Positions 44,811 to 55,519 of a DNA stretch of 64,000 bases are shown in pieces. Origin of the DNA: Prochlorococcus sp. AG-347-L20 (GTDB taxonomy: Bacteria > Cyanobacteriota > Cyanobacteriia > PCC-6307 > Cyanobiaceae). A program made the translations under genes and the position numbers. Within the stretch, counting starts at the first letter, position 1; every line of letters starts with the position of its first letter. The DNA lies in the NCBI GenBank assembly GCA_003281225.1, contig QCCP01000004.1, forward strand, positions 1-64,000. Direction: 5' to 3'. The notes beneath the pieces are model-generated. The model saw only the letters and a list, made by a program, of their open reading frames with translations. It did not search any database and was not told the origin of the DNA.

Positions 44811-46409
44811 ATGGAAAAAAATAAAGAAAAAATTATTGTAGTTAAAAATCTTACTGTTAAATATGGTCTAAAACAGCAACCTGTTATCAAAAATTTTAAT
44901 TTGGAAATAAATAGTGGAGATCATTTGGCCATAATAGGACCCTCTGGATGTGGAAAGACCACTTTTGCAAAAACATTAGTAAATATATTGCCTGAAAAGG
45001 CCACTTCTAAAGGTTATCTATCGATTTCTAGTGTAGATCCTAGGAAAATAAATAACAAAGATGCACAATTATTTAGAAGAAAGAATTTTGGATTTATTTA
45101 TCAAGACTCGATAAAAAAACTTAATCCGCTAATGAGAGTTGAGGATCATTTATATGAATTATTTAAAACACATGATCAAACTAAATCATCTATTGCTATT
45201 AAAAAATTAGTAAGAGAAGTTTTTCAAAAAGTAGGAATTGAAGAAAGTAGACTTGATTCTTTCCCACATCAATTTAGCGGTGGAATGAGACAGAGAGTTT
45301 CTATAGCAATGGCACTTGCTTTGAAACCTAAATTATTAATAGCTGATGAACCTACAACAAGCTTAGATACCAAAACAAGTTTTGAAATTATGCAAGAAAT
45401 AATTCATCTATGTAATGAATTTGATACTACTTTAATTTTAATTAGTCATGATATTAATCTTGCAGCAAAGTGGTGTAAAAAAGTTGCAATAATTGAAAAG
45501 GGATCGATTGTTGAAAAAGGGAATATATTAGATATTTTTCAATCACCAAAATCAGATATCGGGAAAAAGTTAGTAAATGCTTCAAAAATAGTATTAGAAC
45601 CAAATACTAAAAATAATGCTCGAGATCAGGTCGTTCTAGAGGTAAATAACCTAAGACATTGGTATAAATTAAATTCTTCAATTTTCATTAATAAATGGAA
45701 TAAGGCTTTAAATGAAGTTAGTTTCAAGTTATATGAGAATGAGACTCTTGGAATTGTTGGTTCTTCAGGGAGCGGTAAAAGTACATTATGTAGGGCTTTA
45801 ATTGGACTCCTTAAAGTAAGAGGTGGTGAAATAAAAATTTATAATAAAAATCATGCATTGAAAAAAAATAAATCTTTTAAAAAGAACAATAATGTGCAAA
45901 TAATTTTTCAAGATCCTTTTTCAAGTTTGAATCCGAAAATGACAATTAAAAATATTTTGGAAGATATATTTTTTATTCAAAAAATTTCAGATAAAAGAAA
46001 AATCGAAAAAGAAATAAAATTAATGTTAAGAAACTTAAATCTTCCCTTAAATAATAAATTTTTTAATTCTTATCCTAGCCAATTATCTGGTGGTCAATTG
46101 CAAAGAATTTCATTAGCCAGAGCGCTATTGTTGAAACCAAAAATTTTGATTTGTGATGAGAGCGTTAATATGTTGGATGCTTCAGTAAAAATAGAGATTC
46201 TTGAATTACTTAGAGTCTTGCAAGAAAAAATGAATTTAACGATTATCTTTATTACTCATGATTTAGGAATTGCTAAAAGATTTTGTGATAGGTTGCTAGT
46301 TATGAATCATGGAAAGATAGTTGATGAAGGAGAAAGTTCTACAATATTCACTAAAACTCAAAACACGTATACGAAATCGCTTCTAAATTCCTCTTTAAAT
46401 CTTATTTAA
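44811..46409 (+). CDS. ABC transporter ATPase, tandem fusion of two oligopeptide/nickel-type (DppD/DppF) NBDs
   Basis: Two Walker A motifs (GPSGCGKTTFAKTL; GSSGSGKSTLCRAL) and two signatures (FSGGMRQRVSIAMAL; LSGGQLQRISLARAL). Confidence 0.9.
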   Translation: MEKNKEKIIVVKNLTVKYGLKQQPVIKNFNLEINSGDHLAIIGPSGCGKTTFAKTLVNILPEKATSKGYLSISSVDPRKINNKDAQLFRRKNFGFIYQDSIKKLNPLMRVEDHLYELFKTHDQTKSSIAIKKLVREVFQKVGIEESRLDSFPHQFSGGMRQRVSIAMALALKPKLLIADEPTTSLDTKTSFEIMQEIIHLCNEFDTTLILISHDINLAAKWCKKVAIIEKGSIVEKGNILDIFQSPKSDIGKKLVNASKIVLEPNTKNNARDQVVLEVNNLRHWYKLNSSIFINKWNKALNEVSFKLYENETLGIVGSSGSGKSTLCRALIGLLKVRGGEIKIYNKNHALKKNKSFKKNNNVQIIFQDPFSSLNPKMTIKNILEDIFFIQKISDKRKIEKEIKLMLRNLNLPLNNKFFNSYPSQLSGGQLQRISLARALLLKPKILICDESVNMLDASVKIEILELLRVLQEKMNLTIIFITHDLGIAKRFCDRLLVMNHGKIVDEGESSTIFTKTQNTYTKSLLNSSLNLI

Positions 46410-47361
46410 CTTTAAGAACACTTAGTAATTTTTGAAAATCTAATGGTAATTCTGATTCAAATATCATTTCTTTACCATTTATTGGATGTATAAGTCCAAG
46501 CTTAATGGCGTGTAAAGCTTGGCCATCTAATTTACAAGGTAGTTTTTTACATCTTCCATATAACGGATCACCCACAATTGGATGATTAATGTGAGCGCAA
46601 TGTACTCTTATTTGATGCGTTCGCCCCGTATCTAGTTTGAAACTCATTAATGAGTAATTGCCATATCTTTCTTCTAATTTCCAATAGGTACATGCATACC
46701 TTCCTGAAGTTCCTTCAACTACTTTATATTTCAATCTATTTAATTTATCTCTGCCAATATTTCCTACTATTTGGCCTTCTTCAGAATTAGGTGCTCCATG
46801 AATTACTGCAATATATTCACGTGATGCTATTTTTTCTTTAATTTGTTTCTGGAGATTAACTAATGCCTCTTGGCTTTTTGCAACCACAATGCATCCGGAG
46901 GTATCTTTATCTAATCTGTGAACAATTCCAGGTCTTAGTTTCCCATTTATTCCAGGTAGATCTTTACAGTGAAAAAGTAATCCATTCACTAAAGTTCCAG
47001 ATTTGTGTCCAGGGGCAGGATGAACAATTAGTCCTGATTGTTTATTAATTACTATGATGTGCTCGTCTTCAAAAAGGATATTTAAATCCATTTTTTCAGG
47101 TTTCAAATAAATAAGAGGTTCTGGAGGAGGCATCCATATTTGAATATTGTCGCCATTTTTTAATGGGGTCTTTGCTTTCGCGGTCTTGTAGTTTACAAGT
47201 ACGAAACCTGAATTTATAAAATGTTGAATTCTTGCTCTACTTTGTTCTGGTCTTTTACTTACCAACCATCTGTCTAGCCTCATAGGAAGAGGTAGCTCAT
47301 AAATAATTTCTATAAGCTCACCTTCTCCAATACCGAAAGAATTTTGATTATTTAATTCCAT
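46402..47361 (-). CDS. rluD: 23S rRNA pseudouridine synthase RluD family
   Basis: S4-like N-terminus; GIVHRLDKDTSGCIVVAKS; DTGRTHQIRVHCAHINHPIVGDPLYG. Confidence 0.93.
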   Translation of the reverse strand: MELNNQNSFGIGEGELIEIIYELPLPMRLDRWLVSKRPEQSRARIQHFINSGFVLVNYKTAKAKTPLKNGDNIQIWMPPPEPLIYLKPEKMDLNILFEDEHIIVINKQSGLIVHPAPGHKSGTLVNGLLFHCKDLPGINGKLRPGIVHRLDKDTSGCIVVAKSQEALVNLQKQIKEKIASREYIAVIHGAPNSEEGQIVGNIGRDKLNRLKYKVVEGTSGRYACTYWKLEERYGNYSLMSFKLDTGRTHQIRVHCAHINHPIVGDPLYGRCKKLPCKLDGQALHAIKLGLIHPINGKEMIFESELPLDFQKLLSVLKVK

Positions 47362-48224
47362 AGTGGGACTTCTAAAGAAATTTTACCCAGCATTTGATTT
47401 CTATAATCTTCCAATAACTTATGAGACATTCTCCTTTTATCGCCTGATGTATGTTTTGAAGCTGCTTCGTCGATCCAAGCAGAAGGACTCTTAAAGCCTT
47501 TGGTAATATCAACCCCATATCTATGAGATATTTGTTTAACTGAGATATTCGCATTCTTATCTTTATTGAGAGTGGATATAATTTTGATAAATCCAATTGC
47601 GACACTCTCTATTTCATAAGCAGCTTCACCAATATCGTCACATAGTGCAAGATTAAGTGCTGATTTTTGATCTTCTAAATTTGGAGGTATAACACCTGGA
47701 GCATCTAGCAGATCTATACCACTTTCTAATTTTATCCATCTTAAATTACGAGTCACGCCTGCTTTCCTAGCGCTATCTACAACTCTTTTTTTTGCAATTC
47801 TATTAATTAATGCTGACTTTCCTACGTTTGGAAAACCAAGTGTAAGGGCTCTAATTGGCCTAATTCGCATTCCTCTAGAGAGTCTTCTATCGTCGATTGA
47901 CGATCTAGAATCTTTGGCTGACTTACAAATTTCTTTAATCCCTATTCCTCTTTTAGCATCACACCAAAGAGGATATTGATCTTTAGCATTAAACCATTTA
48001 TTCCAACTATTGATTGTATTAGGGGATATCATGTCTGATCTGTTAATAACAAGAATATGTTTTTTATTATTTATCCATTTATTTAAGTGTGGATGTCCTG
48101 TTGACAAAGGAATTCGTGCATCTCTAACTTCTATAACTAAATCTACTTTATTGATAACTTCAGATAATTTCTTTTCTGCTTTTGCGATATGGCCTGGGTA
48201 CCATTGGATTTTGGGTATGTCCAC
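47352..48224 (-). CDS. ylqF: Circularly permuted ribosome-biogenesis GTPase (YlqF/RbgA)
   Basis: IQWYPGHIAKAEKKL; GFPNVGKSALINRIAKKR located after NRSD; GVTRNLRWIKL. Confidence 0.92.
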   Translation of the reverse strand: MDIPKIQWYPGHIAKAEKKLSEVINKVDLVIEVRDARIPLSTGHPHLNKWINNKKHILVINRSDMISPNTINSWNKWFNAKDQYPLWCDAKRGIGIKEICKSAKDSRSSIDDRRLSRGMRIRPIRALTLGFPNVGKSALINRIAKKRVVDSARKAGVTRNLRWIKLESGIDLLDAPGVIPPNLEDQKSALNLALCDDIGEAAYEIESVAIGFIKIISTLNKDKNANISVKQISHRYGVDITKGFKSPSAWIDEAASKHTSGDKRRMSHKLLEDYRNQMLGKISLEVPLWN

Positions 48225-48361
48225 GTCAATAAATCAAATAAAATTTTGGATTCCTTTTAGTTTTTATAAGTTTCAAAAGTGTTTACTTCTAAAGTTTAGT
48301 ATAAATTTAATGACTAAAAAATTTTTATAATCGTTAATTCTTAAAATTTATTAAGGCATAG

Positions 48362-48404
48362 GTAACAGTAACTACTTTTTAACCCAATAAGCCCAAATTA
48401 ACGT
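48362..48404 (+). promoter_or_regulatory. Candidate NtcA-type promoter upstream of pgk (GTA-N8-TAC, 23 nt, TAACGT)
   Basis: GTAACAGTAACTAC at 48362-48375 and TAACGT (TAN3T) at 48399-48404, 33 nt before the pgk ATG. Confidence 0.35.
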
Positions 48405-48437
48405 TAGGGTCTTGAGATTATAAATATAGCCAGTTTA

Positions 48438-49646
48438 ATGTCAAAATTATCTCTTTCCAGTCTTGATAAGACACATTTAGAAGGAAAAAAAGTTCTTGTA
48501 AGAGTAGATTTTAATGTTCCATTAAATGAAGATGGTCAAATAACTGACGATACGCGTATTCGTGCAGCGATCCCAACTATTGAATATCTTATTAATCATT
48601 CTGCAAAAGTTATTTTAGCTGCTCATTTTGGTAGACCAAAGGGTCAGGTAAATGAAAAAATGAGATTATCTCCAGTAGCAGCAAGATTAAGTAAATTGTT
48701 GGGGCAAAATGTGGCTCTCACTAACAGTTGTATTGGTGATGAAGCAGTTGCAAAATCAAATAACTTATCTAATGGAGATGTTCTTTTACTTGAAAATGTT
48801 CGTTTTTTTGGTGAAGAAGAAAAGAACGACCTGGAGTTTGCTAAAAAATTAGCATCACATGCAGATATGTATGTAAATGATGCTTTCGGTGCTGCTCATA
48901 GAGCGCATGCTTCAACTCAGGGTGTTACAAATTATTTAAGTCCCTCAGTAGCTGGATTCCTTTTAGAAAAAGAATTGAAATACCTACAAGGAGCTGTAGA
49001 TTCCCCAAAGCGTCCATTGGCAGCAATAGTTGGAGGATCAAAGGTTAGTAGCAAAATAGGAGTACTTGATTCTTTACTAGATAAGTGTGACAAAATCATG
49101 ATTGGTGGAGGTATGATTTTCACTTTTTATAAAGCTAGAGGTTTAGATGTCGGAAAGAGCCTTGTAGAAGAAGATAAACTCGAGCTCGCTAAAGATTTAG
49201 AAGCAAAAGCAAAAGCAAAAGGAGTAGAATTATTATTACCCACTGATGTTGTTTTGGCTGATGAATTTTCTCCTGACGCCAATATTAAAATATCTCAAAT
49301 TGATGCAATTAGTGGGAATTGGATGGGTCTAGATATTGGTCCAGATTCCATTAAAGTTTTTCAGAATGCTCTTGCAGAATGTAAAACAATTATTTGGAAT
49401 GGACCAATGGGAGTTTTTGAATTTGATAAATTTGCAGACGGTACAAATGCAATAGCTACGACTCTTGCGGACTTAAGTGCTTTTTCTGAAGTTTGTACAA
49501 TAATTGGTGGTGGAGATTCAGTTGCAGCAGTTGAAAAAGCAGGATTAGCTGAGAAAATGTCTCATATATCTACTGGAGGTGGGGCTAGTTTGGAACTTTT
49601 AGAAGGTAAAACTTTACCAGGTGTGGATGCGTTAAACGACGCTTAG
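48438..49646 (+). CDS. pgk: Phosphoglycerate kinase
   Basis: [65 protein letters not shown]. Confidence 0.98.
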   Translation: MSKLSLSSLDKTHLEGKKVLVRVDFNVPLNEDGQITDDTRIRAAIPTIEYLINHSAKVILAAHFGRPKGQVNEKMRLSPVAARLSKLLGQNVALTNSCIGDEAVAKSNNLSNGDVLLLENVRFFGEEEKNDLEFAKKLASHADMYVNDAFGAAHRAHASTQGVTNYLSPSVAGFLLEKELKYLQGAVDSPKRPLAAIVGGSKVSSKIGVLDSLLDKCDKIMIGGGMIFTFYKARGLDVGKSLVEEDKLELAKDLEAKAKAKGVELLLPTDVVLADEFSPDANIKISQIDAISGNWMGLDIGPDSIKVFQNALAECKTIIWNGPMGVFEFDKFADGTNAIATTLADLSAFSEVCTIIGGGDSVAAVEKAGLAEKMSHISTGGGASLELLEGKTLPGVDALNDA

Positions 49647-49647
49647 G

Positions 49648-50382
49648 CTATATCTCATCAACGATATCAATGCTCTTTGTGAAAGTAATCATTCCTTCTG
49701 GATGAGCTATGATTCCTGACCAAATTTGTATCCCTGGTTTTGAAGGGGCTCTTGTTATTTTAAAAATCCCTCCAGACGCCAATGGCTCCAATAATATTTC
49801 TTGTTCAAACAATGAATTGACTTGATAGGGTTTTATAGCTCCAGCAATAATCACTTCTTCAAGAGGCTTATTTAGAATTATATCGATATCGTATTTTGAA
49901 CCAGTAAGAACTCTATCAGGAATTTTAAAACTAATATCTATTTTTTTATTATCGTTTCTTATTGTGGTAAATAAATTTTTGATAATCCCTTCATCTATTT
50001 TCCCATTTACGATTGAAAATAAATAATCAAATTTTGATTCGAGTACATGTATTTCTCCATTAACTATTTTTACCCCCGAAACTTTTATTCTTAAAATATT
50101 TTCATCTGGAATATTAGATTTTAATCTTTTGATCTTCCATTTGCTGTTAGGGAAATCATTAATAATCTTTGAAAATTGTTTTGGTAAATTTTGGCTTTCT
50201 TCATTTCTAAAATTTTTTTTAATGAATTCTAAATCTCTTTCATTTAAGGAGTTTTCTAGATTTCTTATAAAATCAACTTTCAAAGTTTGCGTTATTGCTG
50301 AATAGGGAATAATAAGATAAACAAATAAGTAGAGAAGAAATCCTATATTTTTGAATAAGTTTAAATTAAACATATTAATCAT
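49648..50382 (-). CDS. Hypothetical exported protein
   Basis: 244 aa with N-terminal hydrophobic signal-like region (NIGFLLYLFVYLIIPYSAITQT); no family recognised. Confidence 0.65.
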   Translation of the reverse strand: MINMFNLNLFKNIGFLLYLFVYLIIPYSAITQTLKVDFIRNLENSLNERDLEFIKKNFRNEESQNLPKQFSKIINDFPNSKWKIKRLKSNIPDENILRIKVSGVKIVNGEIHVLESKFDYLFSIVNGKIDEGIIKNLFTTIRNDNKKIDISFKIPDRVLTGSKYDIDIILNKPLEEVIIAGAIKPYQVNSLFEQEILLEPLASGGIFKITRAPSKPGIQIWSGIIAHPEGMITFTKSIDIVDEI

Positions 50383-50413
50383 TGATTATTTTATTCTACT
50401 ATTTTAGGTTTTT

Positions 50414-51505
50414 ATGTCTAAAAAAAATAATTTATTAATTGCAGCCAGTGGGACAGGGGGGCATATTTTCCCAGCCTTAGCAGTATCTAAAGAGGTGGAA
50501 GATGAATGGAATATTCATTGGTTGGGAGTTAATCAAAGACTTGATGCAAATTTTATTCCCAAAAAATATAATTTGAGGACTTTGAATATAAAGACACCAA
50601 GAAAAAATATTTTTTTGTTTTATCAATATATAGAAATTTTAATGACAACTTTCCAAATAATTAGGATCTTAAAAGAAAAAAAAATTAACTTGGTTTTTAC
50701 GACTGGCGGTTATATATCAGCACCTACTATTGTGGCTTCAAAACTTCTCAGGATACCTATCATTATTCATGAATCAAATGTAATTCCAGGAATGGTCACG
50801 AAATATTTTGGTTTTTTATGTAACTATGTTCTCTTAGGATTTAAGGAAACAAATTCTTATTTAAAAAATTGTAAAACTATTTTTACTGGAACACCTTTAA
50901 GAGAGCAATTCTATAAATTTAATTTTTTGCCAGAATGGGTTCCAAAAGGAAATGGACCTCTTTTGATAGTTATGGGAGGTAGTCAAGGAGCAAAAGCTAT
51001 AAATCAAATTATTTATGAATCTCTAGAATTTTTAATAAATAAAAAGTTTAGGATAGTTCATATTATTGGCGAATATAATAAACAACCTTTTCATGTAAAA
51101 AACTCCAAAAATTATATTCAAAAGAAATTTACTAATGAAATAGCAGCATTAATTCAAAACTGCGATCTTGTAATATCGAGATCTGGTGCAGGAACAATCA
51201 ATGAACTAATGGAGGCTGAAAAACCTTCTATTTTAATTCCATATCCAGATTCTAAAAATAAACATCAGGAGAAAAATGCAATGATTCTTTCTGAAAGTGG
51301 AGGCTCAGTTTTAATCAATCAGAATAAAATTTCTAAAGAAGTTTTTGAAGAAACTCTAGAAAGAATTTTTAAAATAAAATCAAAAAAGGGAAAAATTCAT
51401 TATGAAATATTAGATCTCATGAAGAAGAATATGGAAAATAATAATAAAATTAAATCTAAAATTGAGATTAAAAAATTTATTAATTATTTTTTAAAAGAAT
51501 TCTGA
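50414..51505 (+). CDS. murG: UDP-GlcNAc:undecaprenylpyrophosphoryl-MurNAc-pentapeptide GlcNAc transferase
   Basis: AASGTGGHIFPALAVSKE; MGGSQGAKAINQ; SRSGAGTINELMEAEKPSILIPYP. Confidence 0.95.
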   Translation: MSKKNNLLIAASGTGGHIFPALAVSKEVEDEWNIHWLGVNQRLDANFIPKKYNLRTLNIKTPRKNIFLFYQYIEILMTTFQIIRILKEKKINLVFTTGGYISAPTIVASKLLRIPIIIHESNVIPGMVTKYFGFLCNYVLLGFKETNSYLKNCKTIFTGTPLREQFYKFNFLPEWVPKGNGPLLIVMGGSQGAKAINQIIYESLEFLINKKFRIVHIIGEYNKQPFHVKNSKNYIQKKFTNEIAALIQNCDLVISRSGAGTINELMEAEKPSILIPYPDSKNKHQEKNAMILSESGGSVLINQNKISKEVFEETLERIFKIKSKKGKIHYEILDLMKKNMENNNKIKSKIEIKKFINYFLKEF

Positions 51506-52608
51506 ATTTCTTTACACAAAAGAGTGTTATTTTTCCTGTTCTGCAAACTTATTCTTGCCCACTTTTCGTCAAGAAATCTAAATGAAGTGCATTCTCTAAG
51601 CAATATTCCCTTATTTTCTAAGTATTTTATATTTGACGACAAGGATGTTTTACTTTCTATTAAAAAAAAGTTGGTTGAAGAGTTATGAACTTTAAGGTTC
51701 TCTATTTTTGATAATTTTTCAAATACTCTCTTTTTTTCAATATTTATCCAGCTGTGAATCTGTTGCGTCCACTGTTCATAGAATTTCTTATTACTTAGTA
51801 GATCAATTCCGGCTTTAATAGCAAATGAATTTAAAGGCCAAGGATCTCTATTTATTTCCCATTGTTTAAGTTTTTTCGATGAGCCAATAACGTAACCTAA
51901 TCTAAGTCCAGGAATATTGAAGATTTTGGTCAAGCTTCTCAAGACTAATAAATTATCAAATCTTTGGGTTAATGGTATTAAAGATTCTTTGTCTCCATTA
52001 GGTGTTATCGATAAGAAAGCTTCATCACAGATAACTAATTTATATTTTTTCACAACTTCCTCCAATGAATTTTTTTTCCATAATTGGCCGGTAGGGTTGT
52101 GTGGATTTGTTATCCAAATAACATCACCTTTTGGATGAAGCGGAAATGATTGAGGAAAAATATTATTCCAGTTTTTTGGTAATTCGCAATGTACAAAATT
52201 GCTATTCCAACAATTTAAAGATCTTTCATAATCAACAAATGATGGAGAAGGAATGCAACTTATTCCAAATTTGGATGCTTCATAACCTGCCCAAGTTATT
52301 AGTTCAGAAGCTCCATTTCCAGGCAATATATTGTCTGGATTTATCCCATGAAATTTACCTATTATTTCTTTCAGATCACTCAAGTTTCTCTCTGGGTAAT
52401 ATCTAAATCCAAGATTCTTAATTCCCGAATTTAATGAATCCATTACTATTTGAGGTGGATCAAAGGGTACTAAAGAGGCACTTGCGTCAATGATTTCAGA
52501 GGGTAATAAATTTAATTTTTTTGCATTTGCGAATACATTTCCTCCATGCTTTAAGTTTGATATTTGCATGGCTAATTTTGAGTAATCATTAGTTTCCGAT
52601 TTATTCAT
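51484..52608 (-). CDS. PLP aminotransferase of the HisC/CobC (threonine-phosphate decarboxylase) type
   Basis: HGGNVFANAKKLNLLPSEIIDASASLVPFDPP; TNPHNPTGQLW; CDEAFLSI; RSLTKIFNIPGLRLGYVIG. Confidence 0.85.
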   Translation of the reverse strand: MNKSETNDYSKLAMQISNLKHGGNVFANAKKLNLLPSEIIDASASLVPFDPPQIVMDSLNSGIKNLGFRYYPERNLSDLKEIIGKFHGINPDNILPGNGASELITWAGYEASKFGISCIPSPSFVDYERSLNCWNSNFVHCELPKNWNNIFPQSFPLHPKGDVIWITNPHNPTGQLWKKNSLEEVVKKYKLVICDEAFLSITPNGDKESLIPLTQRFDNLLVLRSLTKIFNIPGLRLGYVIGSSKKLKQWEINRDPWPLNSFAIKAGIDLLSNKKFYEQWTQQIHSWINIEKKRVFEKLSKIENLKVHNSSTNFFLIESKTSLSSNIKYLENKGILLRECTSFRFLDEKWARISLQNRKNNTLLCKEIQNSFKK

Positions 52609-52625
52609 TATTCATTTTCTAGTTT

Positions 52626-53795
52626 TTATTTTACCCATCTTAAATCTGATCCAATGGCCTCTTTAATATTGGACAATTGATGGATATTGAGTTGCTTTAA
52701 AATCCCTTCAAGTATGCTGGGGACTAACTGTGGACCCTTATATATCCATCCCGTATAAAGTTGAATTAATGATGCTCCAGAACAAATTCTTTCCCAAGCC
52801 GACTCAGGACTGTCGATTCCACCAACACCAATTAAAATAATATTTTTATCAATATTGTGAATATGTTTTATTATTTGATTTGCTTTTTTTTGTAGAGGCT
52901 TTCCACTTAATCCTCCATTTTCTTCAGAAAGTAATAATCCTGTTTGCCTGATCTTCCTATTTTCAAGACCTAATCTATTTATGCTGGTGTTAGTAGCAAT
53001 TATCCCATCGATATTTTCCTCGGTTATTAACTGGCAAATATCTTCAATATCTTTAAGGCTTAAATCTGGCGCAATTTTTACAAATAATGGTGGACAATTA
53101 GGTAAGTTTTTAATTTTCCTAAGAAGTTCTTTTAGAAGTATTGGATCTTGCAACTTTCTTAGTCCTTCAGTATTTGGAGAACTTACATTTATTGCTGCAT
53201 AATCACAATATGGAATTAATAATTTTAGAGAAGTTAAATAATCATCTTTTGCTTCAGATAAGCTTGTGATTTTAGACTTACCGAAATTTATCCCTAAACA
53301 AATATTCTCCCTGTTTTTTTTGAACTCAATACCCTGATCAATAAAATTTTTAACTAGATTTTCTGCACCATTATTATTGAAACCCATCCTATTTAATGCT
53401 GCTTCTTCTTCAGCTAATCTAAATAACCTTGGTTTTGGATTACCATTTTGAGCAAATTTAGTTACTGTACCAAGTTCTGCAAATCCAAAACCAAAATCTT
53501 TCCATATATTTGCAGCACTTCCATTTTTGTCAAAACCTGCAGCTAAACCAATTGGATTACAAAAATTTATTCCACATATGTTCTGACTTAACCTTTTATC
53601 AATTACAGAAAATTCTTCATTTAGATTTTTTAGGATTGATGATACCAAAGGCCAATTATATTTTCTCGAACTAAATGATAGAAGGCTAAGAGATGCATTA
53701 GTTAAATATTCTGCATCTATTCCAGAATCATTTTTTAGTATAGGGGTCATTAAGTTTTTATAAAGATTTTTAAATACCCCCTTCTGTTCATTCAT
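52626..53795 (-). CDS. pyrD: Dihydroorotate dehydrogenase (quinone)
   Basis: [69 protein letters not shown]. Confidence 0.96.
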   Translation of the reverse strand: MNEQKGVFKNLYKNLMTPILKNDSGIDAEYLTNASLSLLSFSSRKYNWPLVSSILKNLNEEFSVIDKRLSQNICGINFCNPIGLAAGFDKNGSAANIWKDFGFGFAELGTVTKFAQNGNPKPRLFRLAEEEAALNRMGFNNNGAENLVKNFIDQGIEFKKNRENICLGINFGKSKITSLSEAKDDYLTSLKLLIPYCDYAAINVSSPNTEGLRKLQDPILLKELLRKIKNLPNCPPLFVKIAPDLSLKDIEDICQLITEENIDGIIATNTSINRLGLENRKIRQTGLLLSEENGGLSGKPLQKKANQIIKHIHNIDKNIILIGVGGIDSPESAWERICSGASLIQLYTGWIYKGPQLVPSILEGILKQLNIHQLSNIKEAIGSDLRWVK

Positions 53796-54520
53796 AAAAA
53801 ATTAGTATTCTTTTTTTCTATTATCCAATATTTTTTATCTTTAGGAATCAATCTCCAATTACGCCATTCAAAAAGTAAATATTGTTTTATCTTTATGTGG
53901 TTTTCTTCACCTAATAAATTACTTAGTTCTAGTGAATTTAACAAGTACTTTTTGTCAGCAAATTTTTGAATTAATTCATTTCTTGAAAATAATTCCTGAA
54001 TTTCTGAAGGTGCATTTTTTTCAAAAAACTCTACTGAAGTTTCAGACTCTTTTAAGTTAGTCTTTAGAGATATACCTTTGCTATAGTTGGTCGCGATTTT
54101 ATCTACCCGTTCATTTTGTTTGTCACCGCTATGGCCTTTAACATATTCCATTACAAGACCATTAATTCTTAATTGATCAATTTTTTGCCATAAATCAAGA
54201 TTTTGAACTGATTTTCCTGAGCTTGTTTTCCATCCATTTCTCTTCCAATTAATAATCCATTTTGTATACCCTTCTATTACATATTTACTATCAGTTCTTA
54301 ATTTAAAGTTTTCTTTTAATTTATAGGTTTTTAATTTCTCAAGTGTTTTTATAGCCGCAGTGAGTTCCATTCTATTATTAGTAGTATTTTGCTCGGAACC
54401 ACCTATTTCTAATTCACTTTTGTCATCAAAAATTATTAGACCACCCCAACCACCTGGACCTGGATTACCACTGCAGGCTCCATCTGTTGCAGCTTCAATT
54501 GCAATAGTATCAATATTCAT
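53792..54520 (-). CDS. rnhA: Ribonuclease HI with C-terminal extension
   Basis: Catalytic [52 protein letters not shown]; extra C-terminal sequence to 242 aa. Confidence 0.92.
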   Translation of the reverse strand: MNIDTIAIEAATDGACSGNPGPGGWGGLIIFDDKSELEIGGSEQNTTNNRMELTAAIKTLEKLKTYKLKENFKLRTDSKYVIEGYTKWIINWKRNGWKTSSGKSVQNLDLWQKIDQLRINGLVMEYVKGHSGDKQNERVDKIATNYSKGISLKTNLKESETSVEFFEKNAPSEIQELFSRNELIQKFADKKYLLNSLELSNLLGEENHIKIKQYLLFEWRNWRLIPKDKKYWIIEKKNTNFL

Positions 54521-54567
54521 AATTTTTGAAGCCGATATAAAATCTATCGGCTTGAAAAAATATTCTC

Positions 54568-54963
54568 TTACTTAAGTGTAACTTTACCTCCAGCTTCTTC
54601 AATCTCTTTCTTTAAAGATTCAGCATCTGCTTTAGCAATTCCTTCTTTTACTGTTTTTGGTGCAGATTCAACAAGTGCTTTTGCATCGCCAAGACCTAGA
54701 CCAGTTGCATTTCTAACAACTTTAAGCACTTTGATTTTTGCAGCTGCATCAAAGCTTTCGAGCACTACATCAAATTCAGTTTTTTCTTCAGCAGCGCCAC
54801 CATCTGCGTCACCGCCAGCTGCTCCTGGAGCTGCCATTACTACACCTGCAGAAGCTGCAGCAGATACACCAAAAGCCTCTTCAATTTGCTTTACAAGCTC
54901 AGATGCTTCTAAAAGTGATAAAGATTTTAATGATTCAAGAATTTCTTCAGTTTTTGCGGACAT
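54568..54963 (-). CDS. rplL: 50S ribosomal protein L7/L12
   Basis: [49 protein letters not shown]. Confidence 0.98.
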
Positions 54964-54991
54964 TTTCTTAAAAGTTAATTAGGTTTTGAAT

Positions 54992-55519
54992 TTAGGATTC
55001 TGATTTTTCAGAATGTTGTTTAAGTGATCTAGCAAGTCCAGAAGGTACTTCATTAATAGAGATCGCAATTTTTGTTACAACGCCATTAAGAGCGCCAGCA
55101 ATTTTTGCCATCAATACTTCTTTAGATGGAAGACTTGCAATTTCTTTTATTTCAGAATCGCTTAGAAGTCTGCCTTCAAATAAAGCGCCTTTGGTTTCGG
55201 ATTTATTGGTGTCTTTTTGAAAAGATTGGATAGCTTTTACAGCACCACCAACATCTTCTTTGATTAAGACAAAAGCATTTGTTCCGGTCAGTAAAGATTC
55301 AAGATCGTTCCAATTACTATCTCCATCAATAGCTTTACGCATTAATGAATTTTTAGTAACTTTGCAAATGCCATTAGTTGTTTGCAATCTAGATCGCAAA
55401 TCTGACATTTCTTTGATAGTTAAACCTTTATAGTCAAGAACTACAGCCATTTCCGAGTCGTTTAATAGAGATTTAATCTCAGTAACGATTTGTTGCTTAT
55501 TCTCTAGTGTTCGGCCCAT
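54992..55519 (-). CDS. rplJ: 50S ribosomal protein L10
   Basis: [45 protein letters not shown]; upstream of rplL. Confidence 0.97.
   Translation of the reverse strand: MGRTLENKQQIVTEIKSLLNDSEMAVVLDYKGLTIKEMSDLRSRLQTTNGICKVTKNSLMRKAIDGDSNWNDLESLLTGTNAFVLIKEDVGGAVKAIQSFQKDTNKSETKGALFEGRLLSDSEIKEIASLPSKEVLMAKIAGALNGVVTKIAISINEVPSGLARSLKQHSEKSES

Noticed and set aside
49198-49222. GCAAAA triplicate repeat in pgk
   Set aside because: Encodes an ordinary Ala-Lys run (AKAKAKG) in a conserved helix; no sign of a mobile or regulatory repeat.
54731-54982. Two overlapping plus-strand ORFs (54731-54982 and 54738-54971) opposite rplL
   Set aside because: Antisense shadows of the Ala/Lys/Glu-rich rplL coding sequence; low-complexity translations with no family features.
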